A DNA stretch of 64,000 nucleotides from Thermoanaerobaculum sp. (GCA_021154885.1 JAJKHS010000023.1:1-64000), one strand, 5' to 3'. Counted from the stretch's first letter, positions 27,418 to 41,536 are shown. Numbers and translations: made by a program. Notes: generated from the sequence alone by a model not told the origin.

Positions 27418-28251
27418 CTAGTGTTCAGGGGACTCTTTGGTGACTGCAGCGCCGGCCAGGGGACCGTAGCCGCTGCGCCCCGGATGGTCCGGGATGGTGA
27501 TCAGGATTTCGCCGACGTTATTCGTATAGTCGGACTCCGCGAAGTTGTGGCACAGCCCGGTGGCGGAGTCGAGCGCCCGGCAGGGATTGTTGTGGTCCCC
27601 CTTGAACGGTGGATTGGCGGTGATGCGGAGGATGTAATCCCCCGGCGGGACCACCGGCTGGTTGTCGCCGCCGTCGAGCACGAAATACTGGCCGCCGAGG
27701 TAGAACTTGTAGGTGTCCGACCAGCCATGGCTGATCCCCTGGTTGCCGGGGAGGGTCAGGGTGCCGCAGGCCTTGTACTGCGCGGAGCGTGGCGCGGTGC
27801 CGTCGACCGAGGCCGGGACGGGGTCCGTGTCGAGCATGCAGAAGCCGCGCTTCGCCGCCTTCCAGACCTGCCCCGTCCGCGGGTCGATCAGCTCGTACTT
27901 GGCATAGTTGCGGAAGTGGTAGTGCTGGTGGCAGGTGGCGAACTCGAACAGGCCGTCGTTGGCCGCGATGTGGTCGGCGGGATTGCCGACCTTGATGTCG
28001 GCGGTGCCGACGTTGGGCGTGGTCACCGTGAAGCGGATGATGCGGCGGACGCCCGGCGTGACCCCGCCTTCGAGAACGCTGCAGGCGTCGGCGGGCAGGT
28101 TCTCGTCGCGCACCAGCCAATTGTGCTGCAGGGTCACGGTGTCGACGATCATGTCCGGCAGGCCCTGGGCCCGGACCGGCGCGCCGGCGCCAAGAGCGGC
28201 CAAGGTACCCAGGGCGAGACAGCTCGCCGCAAGAAATCTCCGTGTCTCCAT
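27418..28251 (-). CDS. Secreted lysyl oxidase-family protein
   Basis: A 277-residue protein with a signal peptide (cleavage near APVRAQG). The lysyl oxidase catalytic region is clear: copper-ligand histidines in CHQHYHFRNYAKYEL, then GFCMLDTDP, and ISHGWSDTYKFYL with a Tyr that may form the quinone cofactor with a Lys. Cysteines along the chain could pair as in the animal enzymes. The family oxidises lysine side chains to aldehydes for cross-linking and is found scattered among bacteria. It would act outside the cell, perhaps on matrix or surface proteins such as the large surface protein encoded divergently. RBS GGAGG lies eight bases before ATG 28249-28251. Confidence 0.88.
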   Translation of the reverse strand: METRRFLAASCLALGTLAALGAGAPVRAQGLPDMIVDTVTLQHNWLVRDENLPADACSVLEGGVTPGVRRIIRFTVTTPNVGTADIKVGNPADHIAANDGLFEFATCHQHYHFRNYAKYELIDPRTGQVWKAAKRGFCMLDTDPVPASVDGTAPRSAQYKACGTLTLPGNQGISHGWSDTYKFYLGGQYFVLDGGDNQPVVPPGDYILRITANPPFKGDHNNPCRALDSATGLCHNFAESDYTNNVGEILITIPDHPGRSGYGPLAGAAVTKESPEH

Positions 28252-28498
28252 GCGTCAGTCCTCCAGGAGAGAGTCTCCGCGTCCGTTCTTGGACGGGAGA
28301 TGGAATGCCGCCTTGCAGGGGAATCCACCCCTTAGAGTGCGCGCCAGAGGCCGATGCGAGACGACCGCGACGAGCTCGTCACGAATTCGACGCCCATTTC
28401 GCCCCAGTTCCGGTTAAACTACCCTGTCAGCTAAAGCGTCCCGATCCGCCCGCTCGCCTGAGCCGGCCGAAGTACTCGATTCTCCGGAGGGTTTCTGC

Positions 28499-31400
28499 AT
28501 GCGCTTCGCCTCTCGTCTCTCGCTCGTCCTCCTGGCTGCGCTGGTGCTCTGCCTGCCGGCAGCACCCGCCGCTGCCCAGTGCGTCAGCCTCACGACCCTC
28601 GGGTCGGCCTCCACCCAGAACTTCGACACGCTCTCCAACACGGCTGGAAGCACGACCAACAGCCTGACGATCCCGGGATGGTTCCTGACCGAATCGGGAG
28701 GCGGTGCGCGGGACAACGAGCAATACGCCGTCGACACCGGCGGCAGCACGACGGGCGACATGTACAGCTATGGCGCCGCCGGCAGCACGGAGCGGGCCCT
28801 GGGCCAGTTGCGCAGCGGCACGCTGATCCCCCTCTTCGGCGCCTGCTTCACCAACAACACCGGCTCGACGATCACCAGCCTGGCGGTCGCCTACACCGGC
28901 GAGGAGTGGCGTCTGGGGACGGCGGCCCGGACCGACCAGATGAATTTCGAGTACAGCCTCAATGCCACGGACTTGGTGACCGGCACCTGGACGGGCGTCG
29001 CAGCCCTCAACTTCGTCACGCCGGACACCGCCACGACCGGGGCCAAGAACGGCAACGCGGCAGCCGACCGCACGGCGCTCTCCTCGACGATCACGTCGCT
29101 CAGCATCGCCAACGGGGCGACTTTCTGGATCCGCTGGAACGATACCGACGCCACCGGCGCCGACGACGGCTTGGCGGTCGACGACTTCTCCATCACCCCC
29201 CAGGCCGTGGTGCCGCCCAACCTGAGCATCAACGACGTCTCCCTGAACGAGGGCAACGCCGGCACGACCAGCTTCACCTTCACGGTGAGCCTCTCCACCC
29301 CGGCCGGGCCCGGCGGAGTGACCTTCGACATCGCCACCGCCGACGGCACGGCCACGGCGCCGAGCGACTACACAGCGAAGTCGCTCACCGGGCAGACGAT
29401 CCCGGCCGGCAGCTCGACTTACAGCTTCACCGTCCTGGTCAACGGCGACACCACCCCCGAGACCAACGAGACGTTTTTCGTCAATGTCACCAACGTCACC
29501 GGTGCCGTGGTCACCGATGGCCAGGGGCAGGGGACGATCGTCAACGACGACGCGGCGCCCAACCTGACGATCAACGACGTCACCCTGAACGAGGGCAACG
29601 CCGGCACCACCACCTTCACCTTCACCGTCAGCCTCTCGGCTCCGGCAGGGGCGGGCGGGGTGACGTTCGATATCGCCACCGCCAACGGCACAGCCACGGC
29701 GGGGAGCGATTACACGGCCAAGTCGCTGACCGGTCAGATGATCCCTGCCGGCAGCTCAACCTATACCTTCGACGTCCTGGTCAACGGCGACACCACTCCT
29801 GAGACGGACGAGACGTTCTTCGTCAACGTGACCAACATCACCAACGCCATCGGGGTCGACACGCAGGGCCTGGGTACGATCGTCAACGACGACATCACGT
29901 TCATCCACGACGTCCAGGGCAACGGCGCGGCGACTCCCATTCCGGGCGCCACGGTCACGGTCGAGGGGATCGTCACCGCCAACTTCCAGGGCGCCAACAA
30001 GCTGAAGGGCTTCTTCCTCCAGGAGGAGGATACCGACGCCGATGCCGACCCGAACACCTCGGAAGGCATCTTCATCTTCTGCAACACGTGCCCGACAGCC
30101 GTCGCGGAGGGGCAGCGGGTGAAGGCGACCGGCACCGTGAGCGAGTTCACCGACGCTCCGGGCACGATGACCGAGATCAGCGCCACCACGGCCGGCTCGG
30201 TCGTGGTCACCGACGCCGGCAACCATCTCGCCGAGGTGACCCCCGCGGTGATCAACCTGCCGGTCGTGGGCGACCTCAACGCCTTCTACGAGGCGCGGGA
30301 GGGGATGCTCGTCACCTTCGCGGACACGCTCACCGTCTCGGAGTACTTCCAGCTCGGCCGCTTCGGCCAGATCGTATTGACGCAGGGCGGCCGCTCCTTC
30401 CAGTTCACCGAGACGTCGCCCCCGAGCGTGGCGGGAAACACCGCCCACCTCGACGCCGTCGCCCGGCGGGAGGTCATCCTTGACGACAATAACAACGCGC
30501 AGGAATGGTATCTGACGTCGTCCACGCCGCCCGGTCCGCCCGACGGCCAGCAGTTCGTCTTCTACCCGCAGGCCAACGGCGGCTTCTCCGTCGGCACTCA
30601 AGGTGTCGACTTCTTCCGTGGCGGCGACCTGGTCAACGGCCTCACCGGCGTCCTGCACTGGTCCTTCCCGGGCTTCGGCCCCGCGACCTGGCGCATCCGC
30701 CCCGCCGCCGCGCACCCGGTGACGTTCACCGTCGCCAACCCGCGGCCGGTGACGGCGCCGGCAGTCGGCGGCGCCATCAAGGCGGTGGGCATGAACCTCC
30801 TCAACTACTTCACGACGATCGATACCAGCGCCAACTCCAACACCGGGCCCTGCGGCCCGACTGGGGGGCAGAACTGCCGCGGCGCCGACAGCGTGGCCGA
30901 GCTCAACCGCCAGCGCGAGCGGGCCTCGATCGTGGTGTGCACGCTCAACGCCGACGTCTACGCCTTCATGGAGTTGGAGAACACCACGCCGAGCGACACC
31001 ATCACCGACCTGCTCGGCGCCATCAACGCCCGCTGCGGCGGCGCCCATCCATACGCCTTCGTGAACACCGGCGGCACCCTGGGCACCGACGCGATCCGGG
31101 TGCAGCTCATCTACCGGACGGGCATCGTGTCGCCGGTGGGCTCGCCGCTGGTCGACCTCGACCCGGTCCACAACCGGCCGCCCACAGCGCAGACGTTCGA
31201 CGTGGTCGACGCGACGAACCCGGCGTTCGGCAAGCGTTTCACGGTGATCGCCAACCACTTCAAGTCGAAGGGGAGCTGCCCCGGCTCCGGCCCGGACACG
31301 GACCAGAACGACGGCCAGAGCTGCTGGAACGCGACGCGCACGCAGCAGGCGACGCGGCTGCTGACCTGGATCAACGGGACGGTAATTCCGGCCGCGGGGG

Positions 31401-34240
31401 ACCCCGACGTCCTCCTCCTGGGCGACTTCAACTCCTACGCCAAGGAGGACCCGGTGACGACGCTGGAGAGCGGCGGGTTCACCGATCTCGAGACCACGTT
31501 CGACGCGAGCACCTACTCCTACCTCTTCAACGCCGAGCTCGGCCATCTCGACTACGGCTTCGCCAGCGCCAGCCTGCTGCCGCAGGTGACCGGCGCCGCG
31601 CCCTGGCACATCAACGCGGACGAGGTGGACCTCTTCGACTACAACGACGAGATCCGGGACGTCCCGGGTGAGGCCACCTTCGAGGAGAAGCCCGACGGCT
31701 CGGCGCTGACGCCGCCGCGCGTCGTCTTCGCGCCCGGCACGCCGTACCGGGCCTCGGACCACGATCCCGTGCTCGTCGGCCTCTTCCCGGTCGCCGACCT
31801 CGCGATCACCAAGACGGACGGCGTCACGACGGCGACTCCGGGCGGCTCGGCGACCTATACCATCACGGCCTCCAACGCCGGCCCGAGCAACGACTCCAGC
31901 GCGACCGTGGCCGACACCTTCCCGGCCGCCCTCACCTGCACCTGGACATGCGTGGGCGCCGGCGGCGGCACCTGCACGGCCTCCGGCTCGGGCAACGTCA
32001 ACGACACCGTCAACCTGCCTTCGGGCGGCAGCGTCACCTATACGGCGACGTGCGCGATCAGCGCCTCGGCGACCGGCTCGCTCTCCAACACCGCAACGGT
32101 CTCGAACGGCATGACGAGCGACTCCAACGCGGCCAACAACAGCGCCACCGACACTGACACTTTGACGCCTCAGGCGGACCTGGCAATCACCAAGACCGAC
32201 GGGGTGACGACGGCCACGCCGGGCGGCTCGGTAACCTACACGATCACGGCGAGCAACGCCGGCCCGAGCAATGCCCCGGGCAGCACGGTGGCGGACACCT
32301 TCCCGACCTCCCTGACCTGCACCTGGACCTGCGTGGGCGCCGGCGGCGGCACCTGCACGGCCTCCGGCTCGGGCAACGTCAACGACACGGTCAACCTGCC
32401 GGCCGGCGGCAGCGTCACCTACACGGCGAGCTGCACGATCTCCGCCGCGGCCACCGGCACCCTCTCCAACACGGCGACCGTGGCGGCCCCCGGCGGCGTG
32501 ACCGATCCCACTCCGGGCAACAACTCGGCGACCGACAGCGACACGCTCTCTCCCCAGGCCGACCTCTCGATCACCAAGACGGATGGCGTGACCAGCGCCA
32601 CGCCGGGCGGCTCGACGACCTACACGATCACGGCCTCGAACGCCGGCCCGAGCAACGCCACGGGAGCCACGGTGGCGGACACCTTCCCGGCCTCCCTGAC
32701 CTGCACCTGGACCTGCGTGGGCGCGGGCGGCGGCACCTGCACGGCCTCCGGCTCGGGCAACCTCGGCGACACGGTCAACCTGCCGGCGGGCGGCAGCGTC
32801 ACCTACACCGCGAGTTGCACGATCTCGGCTTCGGCGACGGGCACGCTCTCCAATACGGCGACCGTGACGGCTCCCGGCGGGGTGACCGACCCGACGCCCG
32901 GCAACAACTCGGCGACGGACAGCGACACGCTCGCCGCGCAGGCGGACCTTGCGATCACCAAGAAGGACGGGGTGACGTCGGCCACGCCGGTCGGCTCGGT
33001 GACCTACACCATCACGGCCTCCAACTCCGGCCCGAGCGACGCCACTGGAGCGATGGTGACGGACACCTTCCCGGCCTCCTTGACCTGCACCTGGACGTGC
33101 GTGGGCGCCGGCGGCGGCACCTGCACGGCTTCGGGCTCGGGCAACCTCGGCGACACGGTCAACCTGCCGGCGGGCGGCAGCGTCACCTACACCGCGAGCT
33201 GCACGATCTCGGCTGCGGCGACGGGCACGCTCTCCAATACGGCGACCGTGACGGCGCCCGGCGGGGTGACCGACCCGACGCCCGGCAACAACTCGGCGAC
33301 CGACAGCGACACGCTGGCGGCGCAGGCGGACCTGGCGATCACCAAGAGCGACGGGGTGACGACCGCCACGGCGGGCGGCTCGGTGACCTACACGATCACG
33401 GCGAGCAACCCCGGCCCGAGCGATGCCACCGGAGCGACGGTGACGGACACCTTCCCGGCCTCCTTGACCTGCACCTGGACGTGCGTGGGCGCCGGCGGCG
33501 GCACCTGCACCGCGTCGGGCTCGGGCAACCTAGGCGACACCGTCAACCTGCCGGCGGGCGGCAGCGTCACCTACACCGCGAGCTGCACGATCGCGGCTTC
33601 GGCGACTGGCACGCTCTCCAACACGGCGACCGTGACGGCGCCCGGCGGGGTGACCGACCCGACGCCCGGCAACAACTCGGCGACCGACAACGACACGTTG
33701 ACGGCTCCGCCCGGCGCCTCCCTCTCCGGCACGAAGACGGCCGCCGGTTCCTTCACCCCGGGCAGCACGGTGACCTACACCGTGGTGCTGACCAACAACG
33801 GTCCCGGCACTCAGGGCGACAACCCGGGCAACGAATTCACCGACGTGCTGCCGGCGGGGCTCACGCTGGTCAGCGCCACGGCGACCTCGGGCACGGCCCT
33901 CGCCACCGTGGGGACCAACACGGTGACCTGGAACGGCTCGCTCGCCGCCGGGGCCTCGGTGACCATCACCATCACCGCCACCATCGACCCCAACGCGGCC
34001 CCCGGCACGACCCTCACCAACCAGGGCACGATCGCCTTCGACGCCAACGGCGACGGCACCAACGAGGCCTCGGCCCAGACCGACGATCCCAGCCAGGGCG
34101 GCGGTGCCGATCCGACCGCCTTCCAGGTCGCGGCGCCGCCGGCTCCGGATATCCCGACCCTCGATACGGTGGGCCTGACGCTGCTGGCCTTGCTGCTGGC
34201 CCTGGGCGGAGCGGCGCTGCTGCGGCGGCGGCGCGCGTAA
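28499..34240 (+). CDS. Giant surface-anchored nuclease (ExeM/NucH-like) with Calx-beta and DUF11 repeats, IPTL-CTERM
   Basis: A 1913-residue exported protein with RBS GGAGG before ATG 28499. Domains in order: signal peptide (to about residue 26); an unassigned lectin-like region to about 240; two Calx-beta domains at about 240-470 (SINDVSLNEGNAGTTSFTF and a near copy); an OB-fold-like nuclease accessory region (residues 470-600); an endonuclease/exonuclease/phosphatase domain at about 755-1095 with GMNLLNYFTT, VIANHFKSKG, LLLGDFNSYAKED and the metal motif SDHDPV; five DUF11 repeats of 127-128 residues; one further DUF11-like domain; and a tail IPTLDTVGLTLLALLL with RRRRA. The tail is an IPTL-CTERM sorting signal. 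The protein probably degrades extracellular DNA while bound at the surface. The closely matching DUF11 copies suggest recent repeat growth. Confidence 0.92.
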   Translation: MRFASRLSLVLLAALVLCLPAAPAAAQCVSLTTLGSASTQNFDTLSNTAGSTTNSLTIPGWFLTESGGGARDNEQYAVDTGGSTTGDMYSYGAAGSTERALGQLRSGTLIPLFGACFTNNTGSTITSLAVAYTGEEWRLGTAARTDQMNFEYSLNATDLVTGTWTGVAALNFVTPDTATTGAKNGNAAADRTALSSTITSLSIANGATFWIRWNDTDATGADDGLAVDDFSITPQAVVPPNLSINDVSLNEGNAGTTSFTFTVSLSTPAGPGGVTFDIATADGTATAPSDYTAKSLTGQTIPAGSSTYSFTVLVNGDTTPETNETFFVNVTNVTGAVVTDGQGQGTIVNDDAAPNLTINDVTLNEGNAGTTTFTFTVSLSAPAGAGGVTFDIATANGTATAGSDYTAKSLTGQMIPAGSSTYTFDVLVNGDTTPETDETFFVNVTNITNAIGVDTQGLGTIVNDDITFIHDVQGNGAATPIPGATVTVEGIVTANFQGANKLKGFFLQEEDTDADADPNTSEGIFIFCNTCPTAVAEGQRVKATGTVSEFTDAPGTMTEISATTAGSVVVTDAGNHLAEVTPAVINLPVVGDLNAFYEAREGMLVTFADTLTVSEYFQLGRFGQIVLTQGGRSFQFTETSPPSVAGNTAHLDAVARREVILDDNNNAQEWYLTSSTPPGPPDGQQFVFYPQANGGFSVGTQGVDFFRGGDLVNGLTGVLHWSFPGFGPATWRIRPAAAHPVTFTVANPRPVTAPAVGGAIKAVGMNLLNYFTTIDTSANSNTGPCGPTGGQNCRGADSVAELNRQRERASIVVCTLNADVYAFMELENTTPSDTITDLLGAINARCGGAHPYAFVNTGGTLGTDAIRVQLIYRTGIVSPVGSPLVDLDPVHNRPPTAQTFDVVDATNPAFGKRFTVIANHFKSKGSCPGSGPDTDQNDGQSCWNATRTQQATRLLTWINGTVIPAAGDPDVLLLGDFNSYAKEDPVTTLESGGFTDLETTFDASTYSYLFNAELGHLDYGFASASLLPQVTGAAPWHINADEVDLFDYNDEIRDVPGEATFEEKPDGSALTPPRVVFAPGTPYRASDHDPVLVGLFPVADLAITKTDGVTTATPGGSATYTITASNAGPSNDSSATVADTFPAALTCTWTCVGAGGGTCTASGSGNVNDTVNLPSGGSVTYTATCAISASATGSLSNTATVSNGMTSDSNAANNSATDTDTLTPQADLAITKTDGVTTATPGGSVTYTITASNAGPSNAPGSTVADTFPTSLTCTWTCVGAGGGTCTASGSGNVNDTVNLPAGGSVTYTASCTISAAATGTLSNTATVAAPGGVTDPTPGNNSATDSDTLSPQADLSITKTDGVTSATPGGSTTYTITASNAGPSNATGATVADTFPASLTCTWTCVGAGGGTCTASGSGNLGDTVNLPAGGSVTYTASCTISASATGTLSNTATVTAPGGVTDPTPGNNSATDSDTLAAQADLAITKKDGVTSATPVGSVTYTITASNSGPSDATGAMVTDTFPASLTCTWTCVGAGGGTCTASGSGNLGDTVNLPAGGSVTYTASCTISAAATGTLSNTATVTAPGGVTDPTPGNNSATDSDTLAAQADLAITKSDGVTTATAGGSVTYTITASNPGPSDATGATVTDTFPASLTCTWTCVGAGGGTCTASGSGNLGDTVNLPAGGSVTYTASCTIAASATGTLSNTATVTAPGGVTDPTPGNNSATDNDTLTAPPGASLSGTKTAAGSFTPGSTVTYTVVLTNNGPGTQGDNPGNEFTDVLPAGLTLVSATATSGTALATVGTNTVTWNGSLAAGASVTITITATIDPNAAPGTTLTNQGTIAFDANGDGTNEASAQTDDPSQGGGADPTAFQVAAPPAPDIPTLDTVGLTLLALLLALGGAALLRRRRA
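31793..33710 (+). repeat. Five tandem 384-bp repeats encoding DUF11 domains
   Basis: Units begin at about 31793, 32174, 32558, 32942 and 33326, i.e. at steps of 381, 384, 384 and 384 bases. Each codes for one DUF11 domain starting ADLAITK or similar. DNA identity between units is high, more than protein selection alone would need, so the copies look recently duplicated or homogenised. Confidence 0.88.
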
Positions 34241-34254
34241 GACAAGGAGCTCGT

Positions 34255-34282
34255 AGGGGCGGGGATCAAGATCCCCGCCCCT
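34255..34282 (+). terminator. Likely terminator after the surface nuclease gene
   Basis: The stem AGGGGCGGGGAT/ATCCCCGCCCCT encloses a four-base loop, 15 bases after the stop. The T tract behind it is weak (CCATTTCCT). Confidence 0.6.
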
Positions 34283-34320
34283 CCATTTCCTCCTCGCAGT
34301 GAGATCGATTCAAAATCGGC

Positions 34321-34326
34321 TATAAT
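34321..34326 (+). promoter_or_regulatory. Possible -10 element TATAAT before the secreted orphan protein gene
   Basis: A perfect TATAAT occurs 79 bases upstream of ATG 34405. No good -35 match is found at the right distance, so the promoter call is tentative. Confidence 0.35.
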
Positions 34327-34404
34327 CCCTTCGCACCAAGTTGTAAAAGGACAAGCAGGTCCAGCTTTTCCATGGTTTCTGCGAACCGCTTTGGGAGACC
34401 GAGC

Positions 34405-35766
34405 ATGACCCGATCGATCGTCTCTTCCCTGCTCCTCGCAACGCTCGGCGCGGCCGGCGCCGCACACGCGGGCACGGTCTACGTGCCCCTGCCCGGCAAG
34501 GCCGCCGTCGGCACGTCCGCCTACGTGGTCCAGGTCTCCATCGTCAACACTGCAGGCCAGGGAGGCACGGTCAATCAGGTCCTGCTCGCCAGCGAAACCG
34601 ATGGCACCCAGCGTGCCGGCGTGACGGTCATCCCCCTCGCGATGAACAGCGGGCAGACCGGTGTGGTGAATCCCGGAGCGGCCTTCAGCGGCCTGCTCGA
34701 GCTCTCCGGCGCCTCGGACTTCCGCTACTCCGCCCGCATCGTGAACGTGGCTACGGGCGGGCCCGGAATCGACCTGCCGCTCATCTCCTCGTCCACCATG
34801 ACGAAGGCGAATGGCAAGCTCAGCCTCCAGGGTCTGATCTCCGCCGGCTCGCGGACCGCGGACCTGGCGCTGGTCAACCTCGGCAACACGGCCGCGCAGT
34901 GCACGGTCGGTCTGGTGCGAGCCGACGGCTCGGCCATCGGCGCCAACGCCACGGTGTCCCTGAGCCCGCTGTCCCATCGCTACTTCGCCAACGTCCTGGC
35001 CGGTCTGGTGGACGCCAGCGGCGTGACCGATGCCCGGGCGCTGGTGAGCTGCAACCAGGACTTCTATGCCTACGGCGTGCTCGCCAACAGCGCCACGGGC
35101 GAGCTCGCCCTGGTCCAGCCCGCGGCCAGCGGCGATTCGACGCTCGGCACACCCGGCACGCCCGGCTCCCAGTCCGGCTGCGGCAGCCCCGGCGTCGTCT
35201 GCTTCGACGCCAGGGGCGTCGTCCACCAGCCGTCGCCGGCCAACCCGGTGGGCCGGGTGACCTTCGCCCTGCCGCAGGGCTCCTACAGCCGCTTCAAGAT
35301 GTCGATGGACATCACGGTGGGGCCCTGGTATCCGCTGGATCCCCAGGGCAAAGCCTTGATCTACTGGTTCGTGATCGACAAGAACCTCGACATGCCGGGC
35401 ATGTTGTACTTCCGGGGTCCGGGCCCGGGCGGCGGCACGGCGCTGGTGCGCCACGGTATGGGCCTGACCCACCCGCAGAAGGGCAAGATCGAAAAGCCCT
35501 TCCTGGCGACGATCGGCCGCACCTACCACTGTGAGAACGACTACGACATGGGCAACGGCGTCTACACGGTGACCATCACCGACAAGAGCACCGGCGCGGT
35601 GCAGGCCGTGCTGACCGACCGGCCCAACGTACACCTCTACACCTCCCGGCCCGGCCAGCGGTTCATCATCGACATGGGCTTCAAGGAGAACAACGTCCCC
35701 GACGAGGTGCCGTCCTACAACTGGGTGTACCAGAACATCCACATCGAGGCCTACGGCGGCCGGTAA
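34405..35766 (+). CDS. Secreted protein of unknown function, two-part
   Basis: A 453-residue exported protein from ATG 34405; the frame is open from 34372 but the signal peptide starts here (MTRSIVSSLLLATLGAAGAA). The N-terminal half (about 20-245) is rich in beta strands with repeated patterns (VYVPLPGKAAVGTSAYVVQV; ALVNLGNTAAQCTVGLVRAD). A Gly/Ser/Pro linker follows (GTPGTPGSQSG), and the second half resembles a jelly-roll or concanavalin-type fold in its strand pattern, ending YNWVYQNIHIEAYGGR. No catalytic motif is visible. It lies downstream of the surface nuclease but has its own TATAAT-like element and a strong terminator. Function unknown; an exported carbohydrate- or matrix-binding role is possible. 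Confidence 0.8.
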   Translation: MTRSIVSSLLLATLGAAGAAHAGTVYVPLPGKAAVGTSAYVVQVSIVNTAGQGGTVNQVLLASETDGTQRAGVTVIPLAMNSGQTGVVNPGAAFSGLLELSGASDFRYSARIVNVATGGPGIDLPLISSSTMTKANGKLSLQGLISAGSRTADLALVNLGNTAAQCTVGLVRADGSAIGANATVSLSPLSHRYFANVLAGLVDASGVTDARALVSCNQDFYAYGVLANSATGELALVQPAASGDSTLGTPGTPGSQSGCGSPGVVCFDARGVVHQPSPANPVGRVTFALPQGSYSRFKMSMDITVGPWYPLDPQGKALIYWFVIDKNLDMPGMLYFRGPGPGGGTALVRHGMGLTHPQKGKIEKPFLATIGRTYHCENDYDMGNGVYTVTITDKSTGAVQAVLTDRPNVHLYTSRPGQRFIIDMGFKENNVPDEVPSYNWVYQNIHIEAYGGR

Positions 35767-35792
35767 GATCCTGCGGCAGGCCGTGAGTGCGA

Positions 35793-35824
35793 AGGCGCCG
35801 GGGAGACCCGGCGCCTTTCTGTTT
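35793..35824 (+). terminator. Rho-independent terminator
   Basis: The stem AGGCGCCGGG/CCCGGCGCCT (35793-35802 and 35807-35816) has a GAGA loop and is followed by TTCTGTTT. It lies 27 bases after the stop of the secreted orphan gene. Confidence 0.88.
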
Positions 35825-35917
35825 CATGGCTCTGGGCATGGTGGTTGCAACTGAGTAAAGGCCTCACCAAGTGCCGCCGGCATCCACGGGCTCGGCGGAT
35901 CAGCAAGGAGGAAAAAC

Positions 35918-36862
35918 ATGGCTGCATCACTCAAACCTCTGGATCAACAAGTCATCGTCATCACCGGCGCTTCGAGCGGCATCGGTCTTGCCACGGCCGA
36001 GTCCGCCGCCAAGGAGGGCGCCAGGCTGGTCCTGGCTGCACGCAGCGAGCAGACGCTCAATGAATTCGTGCAGCGGATCAACGCCGAGGGCGGCGAAGCG
36101 ATTTCCGTGGTCGCCGACGTCGGCGACCGCCAGCAGGTTGAGCGGATCGCCGACGCCGCCGTCCGCCGGTTCGGCCGCATCGATACCTGGGTCAACGACG
36201 CCGGCGTGTCCATCTACGGGCGGCTGGACGAGGTCAGCGAGAAGGACAGCCGCCGGCTGTTCGACACTAATTTCTGGGGCGTGGTGAACGGCTCGCTCGC
36301 CGCGCTGCCGTACCTGAAGCGGCAGGGCGGCGCGCTGATCAACGTCGGCAGCGAAGTGTCGGACGCGGTGGTCCCGCTGCAGGGCATGTACTCGGCGTCC
36401 AAGCACGCAGTCAAGGGCTTCACCGATGCCCTGCGGGTCGAGATCGAGGAGGTGGACAAGGCGCCGGTTTCGATCACGCTCATCCAGCCGACGGCGGTCA
36501 ACACCCCTTATCCGGAGCACGCCAGGAACTACATGGACCAGGAGCCCAAGCTCCCGACGCCGATGATCGACCCACAGAAGGTGGCCGACGCGATCCTCAA
36601 GGCGGCCACCAAGCCCGAGCGCGACGTCAAGGTGGGCTCGATGTCCAAGCTCAACACGACGGTGTCGAAGGTCGCCCCCGGGCTCGGCGACAAGATGTCC
36701 GCCAAGCAGGTCGACCGCCAGCAGAAGAACGAGCCGCCGCGGGATCCGGAGGGGACGCTCTACAAGCCCGGAGAGGAGGGGCGGATCCACGGCTCCGGCG
36801 AGCGCGAGGAGGTCCTCGAAGAGGCGGGAGCCCGGGGCGGCTCGTCGCGCTCGTCGAGGTGA
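35918..36862 (+). CDS. Short-chain dehydrogenase/reductase
   Basis: A 314-residue protein behind the strong site AAGGAGG. The Rossmann fold has [15 protein letters not shown] (TGxxxGIG), the NAG-like [10 protein letters not shown], a serine in [10 protein letters not shown] and the catalytic YxxxK as YSASK. Family members use NAD(P)H to reduce or oxidise alcohol and ketone groups; the substrate is open. The C-terminal 60 residues are extra to the usual fold, charged and probably disordered ([19 protein letters not shown]). It appears monocistronic, with Lhr in the same direction 100 bases on. Confidence 0.9.
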   Translation: MAASLKPLDQQVIVITGASSGIGLATAESAAKEGARLVLAARSEQTLNEFVQRINAEGGEAISVVADVGDRQQVERIADAAVRRFGRIDTWVNDAGVSIYGRLDEVSEKDSRRLFDTNFWGVVNGSLAALPYLKRQGGALINVGSEVSDAVVPLQGMYSASKHAVKGFTDALRVEIEEVDKAPVSITLIQPTAVNTPYPEHARNYMDQEPKLPTPMIDPQKVADAILKAATKPERDVKVGSMSKLNTTVSKVAPGLGDKMSAKQVDRQQKNEPPRDPEGTLYKPGEEGRIHGSGEREEVLEEAGARGGSSRSSR

Positions 36863-36965
36863 GGTCGTCCGCTGTGCGACCCGGGTCCGGAGACCGCTCC
36901 GGACCTGGAATCCCCCCACCTGTTTCTCTGTTATCCTCATGGGCGTCTTCCGCCCTTCTTGCGCC

Positions 36966-41324
<4,359 letters not shown>

Positions 41325-41335
41325 AGCGACCTTGG

Positions 41336-41536
41336 CTAGCAGAAGCACTTGCAGATCGGCTCCCCGTTGAGGCACCGGAAGAGAACCCCGAAGCAGGGGG
41401 CACACTCGGCGCGGCAGAAGGCGTTGTTACAGTCGGACGCCAGAGCAGGGCGCGCCGCGAACGGCGGCAGTCCCGCCAAGCTGGTCAAGATGAGGACGAT
41501 CAGGAAGAGCAGCTTCAGCCGTCGGTTCTGGAGCAT
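41336..41536 (-). CDS. Secreted cysteine-rich small peptide (eight Cys)
   Basis: A 66-residue protein from ATG 41534-41536 with GGAGG seven bases upstream. Residues 1-34 are a signal peptide (hydrophobic core LLFLIVLILTSLAG, Ala-rich cleavage site ending ALAS). The mature part is about 32 residues with eight cysteines (C36, C41, C45, C48, C55, C62, C64, C66) and ends CKCFC. The pattern suggests disulfide knots or metal binding in the envelope or outside the cell. No modification enzyme gene is next to it. I cannot place it in a named family; it could be a toxin-like peptide, a metal-binding peptide or a structural peptide. Confidence 0.7.
   Translation of the reverse strand: MLQNRRLKLLFLIVLILTSLAGLPPFAARPALASDCNNAFCRAECAPCFGVLFRCLNGEPICKCFC

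Noticed and set aside
31793-33710. Non-coding tandem repeats or a mobile element inside the surface protein gene
   Set aside because: The repeats are in frame and each encodes one complete DUF11 domain.
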